A stretch of DNA of 64,000 nucleotides from JACVRN01 sp963715565 (lineage in GTDB: Bacteria; Acidobacteriota; Blastocatellia; Pyrinomonadales; Pyrinomonadaceae). Below, in pieces: positions 42,599 to 51,777 of this stretch; the first letter of the stretch is position 1, and each line of letters starts with the position of its first letter. The notes beneath the pieces were generated by a model. It had not been told where the DNA came from. It saw only the letters and a program-made list of their open reading frames with translations, and did no database searches. The translations under genes and the position numbers were made by a program. The stretch spans positions 5,766,001-5,830,000 of the forward strand of contig OY970256.1 in assembly GCA_963715565.1 (NCBI GenBank), in the 5' to 3' direction.

Positions 42599-43300
42599 AT
42601 GACACTTGAAGGCTGGGGAGCAATCTTCTTCTGGGTCTTCGCCATCGCGGCGCTGATGATGGGTCTGTTGACCGTGCTCGCGCGCAACGCCGTTCACAGC
42701 GCCATGTTCCTGATTTCCACGCTCGTCTCAATCGCCGCTCTCTTTATCCTCCTCGGCGCGGAATTCGTCGCGGGCGCGCAGATTCTAGTCTACGTCGGCG
42801 GCGTGATGGTCCTCTTCCTCTTCGTCATCATGCTGGTCAACGTCGGGGCCGAAGAGCGCGGCAACGAGAATATCTTTAACCCTACGCCGCAGGTCACAGC
42901 CGCACTCATCTTTTCCGGTCTGCTCGCCCTAGGCCTCGTCATGGTCATTAATCAGGGCTGGCAGGGTTTGCGTGAGCGCGGCGGAAATAGGCCTGAGATG
43001 GTAGAGGCGCGCCGCCTTGCGCAGGAGCGCGATCTGCCTGCTTCCGCCACCGGGACGATGAAAATCACAAAGGATACGGAGCGCATCGGGAACAGCCTTT
43101 ATCGCTACGCCTCTCTGCCCTTCGAGATTGCGAGCGTGCTCCTTTTGGTCGCCATCATCGGCTCCGTGATGCTGGCGCGCACCATGAAGCAGGAAGCGGC
43201 TGCCGACGATTTGGACCCGGACATCAGACGTGAAACCGCGCCGCACCTTTTAGAGAATCAGGCCGCAGACCTCTCTGTGACGAAAGACGATACTCTGTAA
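42599..43300 (+). CDS. nuoJ: NADH-quinone oxidoreductase subunit J
   Basis: 233 residues from the ATG at 42599. NuoJ is a five-helix membrane subunit of the proton path. It has the N-terminal helix FFWVFAIAALMMGLLTVLARNAVHSAMFL with the conserved R-N-x-V-x-S, then FVAGAQILVYVGGVMVLFLFVIMLVNV, the family's core. The C-terminal tail after the last helix (EIASVLLLVAIIGSVMLAR) is about 40 residues and acidic. Confidence 0.93.
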   Translation: MTLEGWGAIFFWVFAIAALMMGLLTVLARNAVHSAMFLISTLVSIAALFILLGAEFVAGAQILVYVGGVMVLFLFVIMLVNVGAEERGNENIFNPTPQVTAALIFSGLLALGLVMVINQGWQGLRERGGNRPEMVEARRLAQERDLPASATGTMKITKDTERIGNSLYRYASLPFEIASVLLLVAIIGSVMLARTMKQEAAADDLDPDIRRETAPHLLENQAADLSVTKDDTL

Positions 43301-43313
43301 AGACCAAAAGCCA

Positions 43314-43733
43314 ATGATTAATTATTTCATGCCCGCTCTCGTCATGCTCTTTCAGGATGGAATCTTCGACCGCTTGGGCGAAGGATTGTGGACGGCATGG
43401 GAAGGCGTCAAGACGCCCGACCTCTCTAAGTTTCTAGTCATCGGCGCGCTGCTTTTCGTCATCGGCGTGGCGGGCGTCCTCGTGCGCCGCAATATCATCG
43501 TCATCTTCATGTCCATCGAGTTGATTCTGAACGCGGCCAATCTGAACTTCATAGCCTTTTCGCGTTACCTCTTTGACACCGGCAACCCGAACGCAATCGC
43601 CGGTCAGGTGTTCACAGTCTTTATCATCGTCGTCGCGGCGGCAGAAGCCGCCATCGGTCTCGGCATCGTCATCGCGCTCTACCGCAACCGCGAGACGATC
43701 TGGGTGGATGAGATAGATTTGCTGAAATGGTAG
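43314..43733 (+). CDS. nuoK: NADH-quinone oxidoreductase subunit K with long N-terminus
   Basis: 139 residues, about 40 longer at the N-terminus than usual. The three-helix core starts near residue 40 (FLVIGALLFVIGVAGVLVRRNIIVIFMSIELILNAANLN-type sequence) and keeps the conserved Glu in SIELILNA and a second acidic position in AAEAAIGLGIVIALYRN. The extra N-terminus (VMLFQDGIFDRLGEGLWTAW) is partly hydrophobic. Its TAG stop overlaps the first bases of the following repeat. Confidence 0.93.
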   Translation: MINYFMPALVMLFQDGIFDRLGEGLWTAWEGVKTPDLSKFLVIGALLFVIGVAGVLVRRNIIVIFMSIELILNAANLNFIAFSRYLFDTGNPNAIAGQVFTVFIIVVAAAEAAIGLGIVIALYRNRETIWVDEIDLLKW

Positions 43734-43818
43734 TCCAAAGTCTCAAGTCCAAAGTCCAAAGTCGAAAACAAATTTTCGGCATTCGGACTTGGGATTTGGG
43801 ACTTGGGATTTGAGACTC
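43732..43818. repeat. heptamer inverted repeat, family A (copy 2)
   Basis: AGTCCAA-type units and their inverse. It starts inside the nuoK stop codon and ends one base before the nuoL ATG at 43820, so it occupies the whole junction and must contain any ribosome site of nuoL. Confidence 0.93.
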
Positions 43819-43819
43819 T

Positions 43820-46426
43820 ATGTATAGACTCATCTGGCTAGTCCCGCTTCTGCCTTTGCTTGGCGCGGCCATCAACGGCCTGCTGGGGCGCAAGCTTCGG
43901 TTCTCCGAACGCACTATTGCCCTGATAGCCGTCGGCACGGTGGCGCTCTCGTTTCTCATCAGCGTCGCGGCTGTCTATTCCTACGGCACGAGCGAGCGTT
44001 GGCCGCGCGCTTACGTGACGAGCGAAGAAGGTCGCTTTCCCTATAGCTTCACCTGGATTTCGGGCGGCGCGGTGGAGATTACACAGGGCGCTCCCGAACG
44101 CGCGCGTGCTGGCGTTGATGAAAGGTCAGGGGCGCAAAGCGGGTCGGAGAAGAGAGTGGGCGAAGAGGCCGCGCGTGACCGCTCTCCGAATGAGCGCACG
44201 GGAAGCGGCTCTGATTTCAACGTCCAGTGGAGCTACCAGCTTGATTCGCTCTCGGCTGTCTTCATGCTGATTGTGACGGGCGTGGGGCTGTGCATCTTTA
44301 TTTTCGCGACGGGCTACATGCACGGCGATCAGGGCTACTATCGCTTCTTCGCTTACCTTGGTCTCTTCATGTTCTCGATGCTCGTCCTCGTGATGGGCTC
44401 AAACTTCGTGATGATGTTTGTCGGGTGGGAGGGCGTAGGGCTCTGCTCTTACCTGCTCATAGGTTATTACTTCGACCGCAAGGAAGCTGGCGACGCTTCG
44501 CGCAAGGCTTTTATCACGAACCGCATCGGTGATTTCGGTTTCGCGCTCGCCATCTTCGGCATCATCGCGACCTTCGGCACGGCGCAGTACACAAACGTCA
44601 TGACGGGGGCGAGCGCGTATCCGCTTGAGCCGCTGGGCCAGTGGGGGCTGATGTCCTGGATTGCGCTCGGGCTTTTTATAGGAGCCATAGGCAAGAGCGC
44701 GCAGATACCTCTTTACGTCTGGCTGCCGGACGCGATGGCTGGGCCTACGCCCGTCTCCGCTCTGATTCACGCCGCGACGATGGTCACCGCAGGTCTCTAC
44801 ATGCTGACGCGCACCAACGTCATCTTCCAGCATTCGCAGACGATGATGCTGGTCGTCGCCATCATCGGCGCGGCGACGGCTATTTTCGCCGCGACCATCG
44901 CCTTCACGCAGAACGACATCAAGAAAGTCCTTGCTTACTCGACCGTCTCGCAGCTTGGTTTTATGTTTCTGGCCTGCGGAGTGGGCGCATTTATCATAGG
45001 CATCTTTCACGTCATGACGCACGCCTTCTTCAAGGCGCTCATGTTCCTCGGCGCAGGAAGCGTCATCCACGGCATGCATCACGAGCAGGACATGCGGCGC
45101 ATGGGCGGGCTTCGGAAGTACATGCCTATAACTTACTGGACTTTCTTCGCCGGTTGGTTAGCCATCTGCGGCATCATTCCCTTTAGCGGATTCTGGTCCA
45201 AGGACGAGATTTTGTGGAACACCGCCGCCACCGATTACATTCCGGGCGGCTGGCTCCTGTGGATTGTGGCGACCGTGGCTGCGACCTGCACGGCCTTCTA
45301 CATGACGCGGCTGATGGCCCTGACCTTCTGGGGCAAGGAGCGTTTTCGTGATGTAGCCGCAGGCGGTCAGGCCGACGAAGCGCACGCGCAGGCTTACTCT
45401 GACGGTCAAGCGCCGCACGATGCGCCGACCGATTCCATAGGCTACCGCGCGGGCGACGAGACCGAACACGACGCCGAAGCTGAAGCCGGTTCACCGCACG
45501 CTATCCCGGCAGCACGCGCGGGCAACCACATAGGCACTCACGGGCATGACGCGCACACGCATCATCACGGCGGGCACGCGGGACACGGCGCGCACGTGCC
45601 GCACGAGTCGCCGCCTTCGATGTGGGTTCCGCTCGTGGTGCTCGCTATCTTAGCGACCATCGGCGGCTTTGTAGGTATCAGCCCGGCCTTTACCGGCGGG
45701 AAGCACATAGGCGGGCGGCTCAACATCGTCAACTGGCTTGAGCCCGTGATCTGGAATCCCATCACGCGCAGCTTCGGCATAGAGACGAGCGAGGAGTTGA
45801 AGGGAGAAAAGAAAGCTCCCTTGCCGACCGAGACCGTGCCCGAAGAACACCCTGCGGAAAAAAGCGCGGAGGTCACGCCCTACGGCGACCATCATTTCAA
45901 CCTCGCGCACGCCGTCGAAGAGAAATTTCATAGCCACACGGCTGCCGAATGGTTCTTCATAGCGGTTTCGCTCGTCGTCGCAGCCTTCGGCATCCTGATG
46001 GGGTGGCTCTTTTATATTAAGAAGCCTGAGCTGCCGGTGGTGTGGGCGCGTCGTCTAGGGCCAATCTATCGCGCGAGCTACAACAAGTACTGGGTGGACG
46101 AGCTTTACGCGGCGCTCTTTACGCGACGCACGATGGATTTATCGCGCGGCGTCTTTACCTTTGACTCAAAGGTCGTGGACGGCGGGGTCAACGGCACGGC
46201 GTGGCTGACGCGCTTGCTGAGCATCATCACGGGCGCGTTTGACAAGTATGTCGTGGACGGGCTGGTCAACATCATCGCGGGTTTCATCAAGACGCTGATG
46301 TCGCCTGTCCTGCGCGCGGCGCAGACGGGCCTCACGGCAAACTACGCGCTCGTCATGGTCATCGGCCTCATCATCGCCATCGCCATCTTTTACGGCGGCG
46401 ACATCATGACGAGCTTTGGCGGATAG
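43820..46426 (+). CDS. nuoL: NADH-quinone oxidoreductase subunit L with His-rich insertion
   Basis: 868 residues; NuoL is usually about 610-700. It is the distal antiporter-like proton channel with the long lateral helix. Conserved parts are VMMFVGWEGVGLCSYLLIGYYF (channel Glu), IGAIGKSAQIPLYVWLPDAMAGPTPVSALIHAATMV-type sequence and MTHAFFKALMFLGAGSVIH. Two additions explain the length: a charged Arg/Ser loop near 95-135 and a His/Asp-rich stretch near 515-600 (HGHDAHTHHHGGHAGHGAH), both predicted in loops. The His-rich loop may bind metal. Confidence 0.94.
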   Translation: MYRLIWLVPLLPLLGAAINGLLGRKLRFSERTIALIAVGTVALSFLISVAAVYSYGTSERWPRAYVTSEEGRFPYSFTWISGGAVEITQGAPERARAGVDERSGAQSGSEKRVGEEAARDRSPNERTGSGSDFNVQWSYQLDSLSAVFMLIVTGVGLCIFIFATGYMHGDQGYYRFFAYLGLFMFSMLVLVMGSNFVMMFVGWEGVGLCSYLLIGYYFDRKEAGDASRKAFITNRIGDFGFALAIFGIIATFGTAQYTNVMTGASAYPLEPLGQWGLMSWIALGLFIGAIGKSAQIPLYVWLPDAMAGPTPVSALIHAATMVTAGLYMLTRTNVIFQHSQTMMLVVAIIGAATAIFAATIAFTQNDIKKVLAYSTVSQLGFMFLACGVGAFIIGIFHVMTHAFFKALMFLGAGSVIHGMHHEQDMRRMGGLRKYMPITYWTFFAGWLAICGIIPFSGFWSKDEILWNTAATDYIPGGWLLWIVATVAATCTAFYMTRLMALTFWGKERFRDVAAGGQADEAHAQAYSDGQAPHDAPTDSIGYRAGDETEHDAEAEAGSPHAIPAARAGNHIGTHGHDAHTHHHGGHAGHGAHVPHESPPSMWVPLVVLAILATIGGFVGISPAFTGGKHIGGRLNIVNWLEPVIWNPITRSFGIETSEELKGEKKAPLPTETVPEEHPAEKSAEVTPYGDHHFNLAHAVEEKFHSHTAAEWFFIAVSLVVAAFGILMGWLFYIKKPELPVVWARRLGPIYRASYNKYWVDELYAALFTRRTMDLSRGVFTFDSKVVDGGVNGTAWLTRLLSIITGAFDKYVVDGLVNIIAGFIKTLMSPVLRAAQTGLTANYALVMVIGLIIAIAIFYGGDIMTSFGG

Positions 46427-46431
46427 TCCGG

Positions 46432-46528
46432 AAAAGCAATGATGAATGCAAAGTGCAGAATGCAAAATTAGAAGAAAGTCTTTCTGTTCATTCATCATTT
46501 TGCATTTTGACTTTTGCGCTGCTTTTAT
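46432..46528. repeat. heptamer inverted repeat, family D (copy 1)
   Basis: AATGCAA/AGTGCAG/AATGCAA units and their inverse in the nuoL-nuoM gap. Further copies are at 55494 and 60235. Confidence 0.88.
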
Positions 46529-46560
46529 GAATCTGCTTTAGGTTTTGTTGAGGAACAATA

Positions 46561-48267
46561 GTGAGAACTCAAATCCCGTTTCTTCTCTCCATCATTACGT
46601 GGCTTCCGGCCATCGGCGCGGTGATTATTCTGGCGCTGATGAAGAAAGACCAGGCGGGCTTAATCAAAAAGTTTGCGACCGCGTGGTTTGGTCTGGCCTT
46701 TCTGGTCTCGCTCCTGCTTTTGAGTTACGACCGCAACGTGGGCGGCTTTCAATTTCTGGAAGACTACCAGTGGATTCCCCTTATCGGCGCGCGTTACCAG
46801 ATGGGCGTCGACGGCGTGGCCGTGCTCTTGATTGTGCTGACCACTCTTTTGGGTTGGATTGCCGCGCTCTCATCGTGGAAATATATCGAGAAGCGCGAGA
46901 AGGAATATTATGCGCTCCTGCTTTTCCTGCAATCGGCGGTGGTCGGCGTCTTTGCTTCCTTAGACCTCTTTCTTTTTTATCTCTTCTTCGAGGTCTCGCT
47001 CGTGCCGATGTATTTCCTGATTGGCATCTGGGGCGGAGAGCGGCGGCTGTACGCGGCGATTAAATTTTTCCTCTACACGCTGGTCGGCTCTGTGCTCATG
47101 CTCCTAGGCGTTTTGAAGATTTACTTTCTGACTTTGCCGTCGAGCGGGCTGGGCCGGATGATTGGACTTGAGACGGTTACCAACCTCGCCGGAAACGACA
47201 CGGCGAGCAACATGGTCTCAAACAGCTTGCAACACGCCGCAGCCAACGGCACAGGCACTTTCAATATCATTTACCTCCAGGCCATAGGCTCCGTCATCTC
47301 GCCGGGGACGGTGACGACGCTCGAAGTGCTGCTCTTTTTCGCCTTCGCCATCGGGTTCGCCATCAAAGTCCCTATGTGGCCGTTTCACACGTGGCTGCCG
47401 GACGCGCACGTCGAAGCGCCGACCGCCGGGAGCGTGATTCTCGCGGGCATCCTGCTCAAACTAGGGACATACGGATTCTTCCGCTTCAACATTCCGATGT
47501 TTCCCAAAGCCTCTGCCGACCAGCGCTATTTTGGAAATTTTGGCGTGCGCAACGTGATGATCGTGCTGGCAATCATAGGCATCATCTACGGCGCGCTCGC
47601 CGCGATGTACTTTGTCGTCAAGCGGGACGGCGACGTTAAAAAACTTGTCGCTTATTCGTCCGTCTCCTCTATGGGGATTGTGATGCTGGGGCTGTTCTCC
47701 TTAAACCCGAACGGCTTGAACGGCGCTGTGCTGCACATGATTAACCACGGCATCTACTCGGGCGCGCTCTTTCTGCTGGTCGGCATCATCTACGAGCGGC
47801 GGCACACGCGAAACGTCGCGGAGTTCGGCGGGCTCTCGCACGTCATGCCCGGCTACGCGGCGGTCTTTTTAGCGATGACGATGACGGCGATTGGTCTGCC
47901 GCTCCTGGCCGTTTTTATCTCAGAGTTTCTGGCACTGCGCGGCGCGTTCGAGGCTAACCCGTACTGGGCGGCGTGGGGCGCTGTCGGCATCGTCTTAAAC
48001 GCGGGCTACATGCTGTGGCTTTATCAGCGTATGTTTTTCGGCAACATAGAGAACCCGAAGAACGAGCATCTGCCGGACATGACGGGGCGCGAGTGGGCCT
48101 ACATGATTCCGCTCGTCGTGCTGTCGCTCTGGATCGGCGTCTATCCAAAGACGTTCACGGATTACATCGTCAAGCCCGTGAACGCGGTCGTGCGCCACGT
48201 GCGCCCTGATTACCCTGTGCCCGGCGCACCCACAATCGAGGTAGTACCCGCACGAGCAGCAAAGTAA
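46561..48267 (+). CDS. nuoM: NADH-quinone oxidoreductase subunit M
   Basis: 568 residues from a GTG start (GAGGAACAATA ahead). NuoM is the second antiporter-like channel of complex I. Key parts are YLFFEVSLVPMYFLIGIWGGERR with the channel Glu (about 140-165), FAIGFAIKVPMWPFHTWLPDAHVEAPTAGSVILAG-type sequence with its Lys, and LNGAVLHMINHGIYSGALFLLVG. An extra loop near 200-235 is Asn/Ala-rich. The stop shares bases with the following repeat. Confidence 0.95.
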   Translation: MRTQIPFLLSIITWLPAIGAVIILALMKKDQAGLIKKFATAWFGLAFLVSLLLLSYDRNVGGFQFLEDYQWIPLIGARYQMGVDGVAVLLIVLTTLLGWIAALSSWKYIEKREKEYYALLLFLQSAVVGVFASLDLFLFYLFFEVSLVPMYFLIGIWGGERRLYAAIKFFLYTLVGSVLMLLGVLKIYFLTLPSSGLGRMIGLETVTNLAGNDTASNMVSNSLQHAAANGTGTFNIIYLQAIGSVISPGTVTTLEVLLFFAFAIGFAIKVPMWPFHTWLPDAHVEAPTAGSVILAGILLKLGTYGFFRFNIPMFPKASADQRYFGNFGVRNVMIVLAIIGIIYGALAAMYFVVKRDGDVKKLVAYSSVSSMGIVMLGLFSLNPNGLNGAVLHMINHGIYSGALFLLVGIIYERRHTRNVAEFGGLSHVMPGYAAVFLAMTMTAIGLPLLAVFISEFLALRGAFEANPYWAAWGAVGIVLNAGYMLWLYQRMFFGNIENPKNEHLPDMTGREWAYMIPLVVLSLWIGVYPKTFTDYIVKPVNAVVRHVRPDYPVPGAPTIEVVPARAAK

Positions 48268-48378
48268 TTTTAGATTTTAGATTTGCGATTTTCGATTGGA
48301 AGAAGATTGAAGAATTAAAAACGCTTCTCTTCTTCTTAACAAAATCGCAAATCGGCAATCGCAAATCGAAAATCAAAT
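48267..48378. repeat. heptamer inverted repeat, family C (copy 3)
   Basis: AATCGCA-type units and their inverse. It starts on the last base of the nuoM stop codon and ends one base before the nuoN ATG at 48380. Confidence 0.92.
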
Positions 48379-48379
48379 T

Positions 48380-49969
48380 ATGTTTCTTTTTCTACAAGCC
48401 AACACCACAGAGCTTTACAAGCTGGGCGACCTGGCGTTGATTGCGCCGGAGTTGATTCTGACCGTGTGCGCGACCGTCGCGCTCGTGATGGAAGTCGTCC
48501 TGCCCTACAGAAAGAGCAGGTGGGCGGCTTACTTTGCTTTGCTCGGGATTGCTCTGGCCGCCGCGTCGCTCGTCTCGCAATACTACGCGAGCTACGACAC
48601 ATTTCCGCTGTCGGGCTTTTACGGCATGGTGCGCGTCGATGGGTTCAGCATCCTGTTTAAAGCTATCTTCCTCATCGCGGCGGCGCTCACCATCGCCATC
48701 TCGATGCGCTTTCTTGATATAGAGGGCGAGCAGCACGGCGAATATTACGCGCTCATTTTGTTTGCGACCGTCGGCATGATGTTTCTGGCCTGCGGCTACG
48801 ACCTCATAGTGCTCTACATCAGCCTGGAATTGATGGCGCTCACCTTCTACGTGCTGGTCGCCTTTACCAAGCGCGAGAAGAAATCGAACGAAGCGGCGAT
48901 GAAATATTTTCTGCTCGGCGCTTTCTCTTCCGGCATTCTCCTCTATGGCATGTCGCTCCTGTATGGTGTTGCGGGCTCGACTAATCTGGGCGAGATTGCC
49001 ACGAGCGTCCGCCTCGCTATGACGGCACAGCCCAACGAGCTGGGAATGATGACGGGCGCGCTTCCGCTTCGACCGCTCGTGCTTTTGGGAATGGTGGCGC
49101 TCGCCGCCGGTCTCTTTTTCAAGATTAGCGCCGTGCCCTTTCACATGTGGGCTCCGGATGTTTATGAAGGCGCGCCCACACCCGTCACGGCTTTTCTCTC
49201 GACGGGCTCAAAGGCCGCGAGCTTTGCTCTCTACGCGCGCATCTTTGTGGACGCGCTTGGGCCGCTTCGCGGCACGACTCTGGATTGGGCTCCGCTTCTG
49301 GGACTTGTCGCGGCAATCACTATTCTGGTCGGCAACTGGGCCGCCGTCACACAGGAGAACTCCAAGCGGCTGCTCGCTTATTCTTCCATCTCGAATGCAG
49401 GTTACTTGCTGCTCGGACTGGTCGCGGGAAACATTTACGGTTACATCGGAATTGTCATTTATCTTCTGGTCTACACGCTGATGAACATCGGCGCGTTCGG
49501 CATCATCATCAGTTTGCGGCGGCGTGGGATTATCGGAGACAACGTCGATGACATGATGGGGCTGGCGCATAAAGCGCCGGTCATGGCGCTGCTGATGGCT
49601 ATTTTCATGCTCAGCCTCGGCGGGCTTCCCGCGACGGGCGGCTTTATAGGGAAGTGGTATCTGTTCCTTGGCCTGATAGGGCGCGGCGACGCGGAAAAGA
49701 AGAGTTGGTACTACTGGCTTGCCGGATGGGCCATCATCAACACGGTGGTCTCCTTCTATTACTACGTGCGCTTCATACGCGTGATGTATCTGGGCGACAG
49801 CGTGGCCGACAAGCGCCCGCTCGCGCTTTCGCCCGCGCTCAAGACGGCGCTCGCCGTCGCGCTCGTCGGCATCATCGCCATCGGCGTGTACCCGCAACCC
49901 TTCATCAAGCTCACGCAGAAATTAATTACACCATTCACCGCCGGGCGCGTCGTCGTCCGTCAGGGCTGA
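48380..49969 (+). CDS. nuoN: NADH-quinone oxidoreductase subunit N
   Basis: 529 residues. NuoN is the third antiporter-like channel, next to NuoK. Conserved parts are LIVLYISLELMALTFYVLVAF with the channel Glu (about 149-170), AAMKYFLLGAFSSGILLYG, and FFKISAVPFHMWAPDVYEGAPTPVTAFLSTGSKAA-type sequence with its Lys and His. SLGGLPATGGFIGKWYLF lies later. It closes the nuo cluster; nuoE, nuoF and nuoG are not found in the window. Confidence 0.95.
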   Translation: MFLFLQANTTELYKLGDLALIAPELILTVCATVALVMEVVLPYRKSRWAAYFALLGIALAAASLVSQYYASYDTFPLSGFYGMVRVDGFSILFKAIFLIAAALTIAISMRFLDIEGEQHGEYYALILFATVGMMFLACGYDLIVLYISLELMALTFYVLVAFTKREKKSNEAAMKYFLLGAFSSGILLYGMSLLYGVAGSTNLGEIATSVRLAMTAQPNELGMMTGALPLRPLVLLGMVALAAGLFFKISAVPFHMWAPDVYEGAPTPVTAFLSTGSKAASFALYARIFVDALGPLRGTTLDWAPLLGLVAAITILVGNWAAVTQENSKRLLAYSSISNAGYLLLGLVAGNIYGYIGIVIYLLVYTLMNIGAFGIIISLRRRGIIGDNVDDMMGLAHKAPVMALLMAIFMLSLGGLPATGGFIGKWYLFLGLIGRGDAEKKSWYYWLAGWAIINTVVSFYYYVRFIRVMYLGDSVADKRPLALSPALKTALAVALVGIIAIGVYPQPFIKLTQKLITPFTAGRVVVRQG

Positions 49970-50014
49970 CACACGCGCACCGGCTTTTCGGCTTTGTAAA
50001 GAGAGGAGAGCAAT

Positions 50015-50314
50015 ATGAACAAAAGAGCAGCTCGTTTCTACGTGCTGATTGTGAGCCTTGTCTTCCTCGCGCAACTTTCTTTAGTCTCGCCTGCGGGCGT
50101 GGTCGGGCAGGGCAATAGAGCGACGATGACTCGCTCGCGTCCCGTATCACCATCATCGTCAAACAGCTCGCAGGGACAAAACCAGTGGCGGTATCGCTGC
50201 CGCCGCAGATGCGCAACCTACTACCGCCGCTGTCTCTACTATGCGGGATCGAATCGCGGACGCCGCCGCGCATGTTACAACCGATACAGGCGTTGCCTGA
50301 GACAATGCGGCTAA
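50015..50314 (+). CDS. small secreted Cys/Arg-rich protein
   Basis: 99 residues, with AGAGGAG ahead of the ATG. The signal peptide is FYVLIVSLVFLAQLSLVSPAG; the mature part has a Ser-rich linker and a strongly basic tail with six or more Cys in CRRRCATYYRRCLYYAG and CYNRYRRCLRQCG. The repeated C-x3-C pattern suggests disulfides. No family recognised; charge and Cys content resemble host-defence peptides or nucleic-acid binders, but this is only composition. Confidence 0.65.
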   Translation: MNKRAARFYVLIVSLVFLAQLSLVSPAGVVGQGNRATMTRSRPVSPSSSNSSQGQNQWRYRCRRRCATYYRRCLYYAGSNRGRRRACYNRYRRCLRQCG

Positions 50315-50380
50315 GCCGTATGGTCATACTGGATTTGCCCGGGGCGGTGCTTTCATGAGAGCATCGCCTCTTTCAATTTT

Positions 50381-51634
50381 ATGCCGGTCTTCTACTTTTT
50401 CGCCGTGGTCACACTCTTGCTCGGGGTAGCTTCGCTCCGTGGCGGCTTCCGCTATCTACGCTACTTCCGTCGAGAGCTTGCGCGCCCCGCGTCCCCTTAC
50501 ACGCCCTTTGCTTCCATCATCGCGCCGTGTCGCGGGCTCGACCATGGCTTACGCGAAAACATACGCGCGCTTTTTGTTCAGGACTACCCGGCTTATGAAA
50601 TCGTCTTTGTCTCCGACAGGGCAGACGACCCGGCGCTCTGTGTAGTGGAAGACGTGCGGCGCGAGTTTACTACGGAGATTTATCCGCAGGTGCGCGTGTG
50701 CATAGCCGGTCACGCAGAGGCGCGCGGGCAAAAGGTACACAACCTCGCGGCGGCAGTTGCGGAGACTAATTCAGCGAGCGAGATTTTCGTCTTCGTGGAC
50801 ACGGACGCGCGGCCCGCGCTCCGTTGGCTTCGCTCTCTGGTAGCTCCGCTCGAAGATGAAGCGGTGGGAGCGGCGACCGGCTATCGCTGGTTCGTGCCGG
50901 TCAGGGGCCGATTTGCTTCACGCTTGCGCGCGGCGTGGAATGCCTCCATTGCGTCGGCGCTTGGCGCTGGGCCTGAGAAGAATTTCTGCTGGGGCGGCTC
51001 GACCGCAATCCGCCGCGCGACGTTTGACAGGCTAGACGTTCTGGAAGCATGGAAGGGTGCGCTCTCGGACGATTTCGCCATGACGCGTACGTTGCAATTC
51101 GCACAGCTTCCGATTCATTTTGTGCCCGCCTGTCTGACGGCTTCGTTGGAAGATTGTTCTTTCGCGGAGCTTCTGGAATTCACTACGCGACAGATGAAAA
51201 TCACGCGCGTCTACGCGCCGCATCTGTGGCGAGCGGTCCTGCTTTCGGGCTTCGTCTTTGTGCCGGTCTTCTTTGGCGGGTGGGCGCTCGTCGTCGTGCG
51301 CGCCGGGTTGGGGCTTTCTTACTTTTGGCCGCTCGTTTTGCTCCTCATAATCTACCTGCTGGGAGCCTGGAAAGCATGGCTTCGCTTTCGCGCCGTGCGG
51401 CTCGCGCTTGCGCCGCACCGTGAGCTTTTACGCCGGGACGCATTGGCGCAGCTCTGCCTGTGGCCGTTTGCGACCGCACTCTTTTTTTATAACGCCATCG
51501 CGGCGGGCCTCTCGCGACGCATCATCTGGCGCGGTATCACGTACGAGCTGCGCTCGCCGCGCGAGACTTTGATTATTTCCGGTGAGAACTCAACCAGCGA
51601 AAGAGAAGCCCAGGGCGCGAGACAGGAATCATAG
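50381..51634 (+). CDS. family 2 glycosyltransferase, HpnI/ceramide-glucosyltransferase-like
   Basis: 417 residues. An N-terminal helix (FYFFAVVTLLLGVASL) is followed by a GT-A fold: SIIAPCRGLDHGL, a QDYPAYEIVFVSDRADDPA acidic strand, IFVFVDTDARP (DxD metal site) and ALSDDFAMTR, then FTTRQMKITR in the place of the family's Q/R-x-x-R-W motif. Two or three membrane helices follow (about 275-345). This layout suits a membrane transferase adding sugar to a lipid carrier. Acceptor unknown; no hopanoid genes are adjacent. Confidence 0.82.
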   Translation: MPVFYFFAVVTLLLGVASLRGGFRYLRYFRRELARPASPYTPFASIIAPCRGLDHGLRENIRALFVQDYPAYEIVFVSDRADDPALCVVEDVRREFTTEIYPQVRVCIAGHAEARGQKVHNLAAAVAETNSASEIFVFVDTDARPALRWLRSLVAPLEDEAVGAATGYRWFVPVRGRFASRLRAAWNASIASALGAGPEKNFCWGGSTAIRRATFDRLDVLEAWKGALSDDFAMTRTLQFAQLPIHFVPACLTASLEDCSFAELLEFTTRQMKITRVYAPHLWRAVLLSGFVFVPVFFGGWALVVVRAGLGLSYFWPLVLLLIIYLLGAWKAWLRFRAVRLALAPHRELLRRDALAQLCLWPFATALFFYNAIAAGLSRRIIWRGITYELRSPRETLIISGENSTSEREAQGARQES

Positions 51635-51650
51635 AGTACATATTAATAGA

Positions 51651-51667
51651 GCCCCTTTCAGGGGCTT
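51651..51667. repeat. short palindrome AGCCCCTTTCAGGGGCT
   Basis: This 17-base palindrome equals the outer arm of the larger element at 19843-20036 and lies just after the glycosyltransferase gene. It is probably a fragment of the same repeat class. Confidence 0.6.
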
Positions 51668-51777
51668 AAGAGGGCCATCCTGTTACTCGAATTTGATAAG
51701 CAATTGAAATCGAGAGCGGAAGGTGTCATCATCAACGCGTTCTGAAAATCTCTGTCCACTGCTGAGTTCAAAACCGG

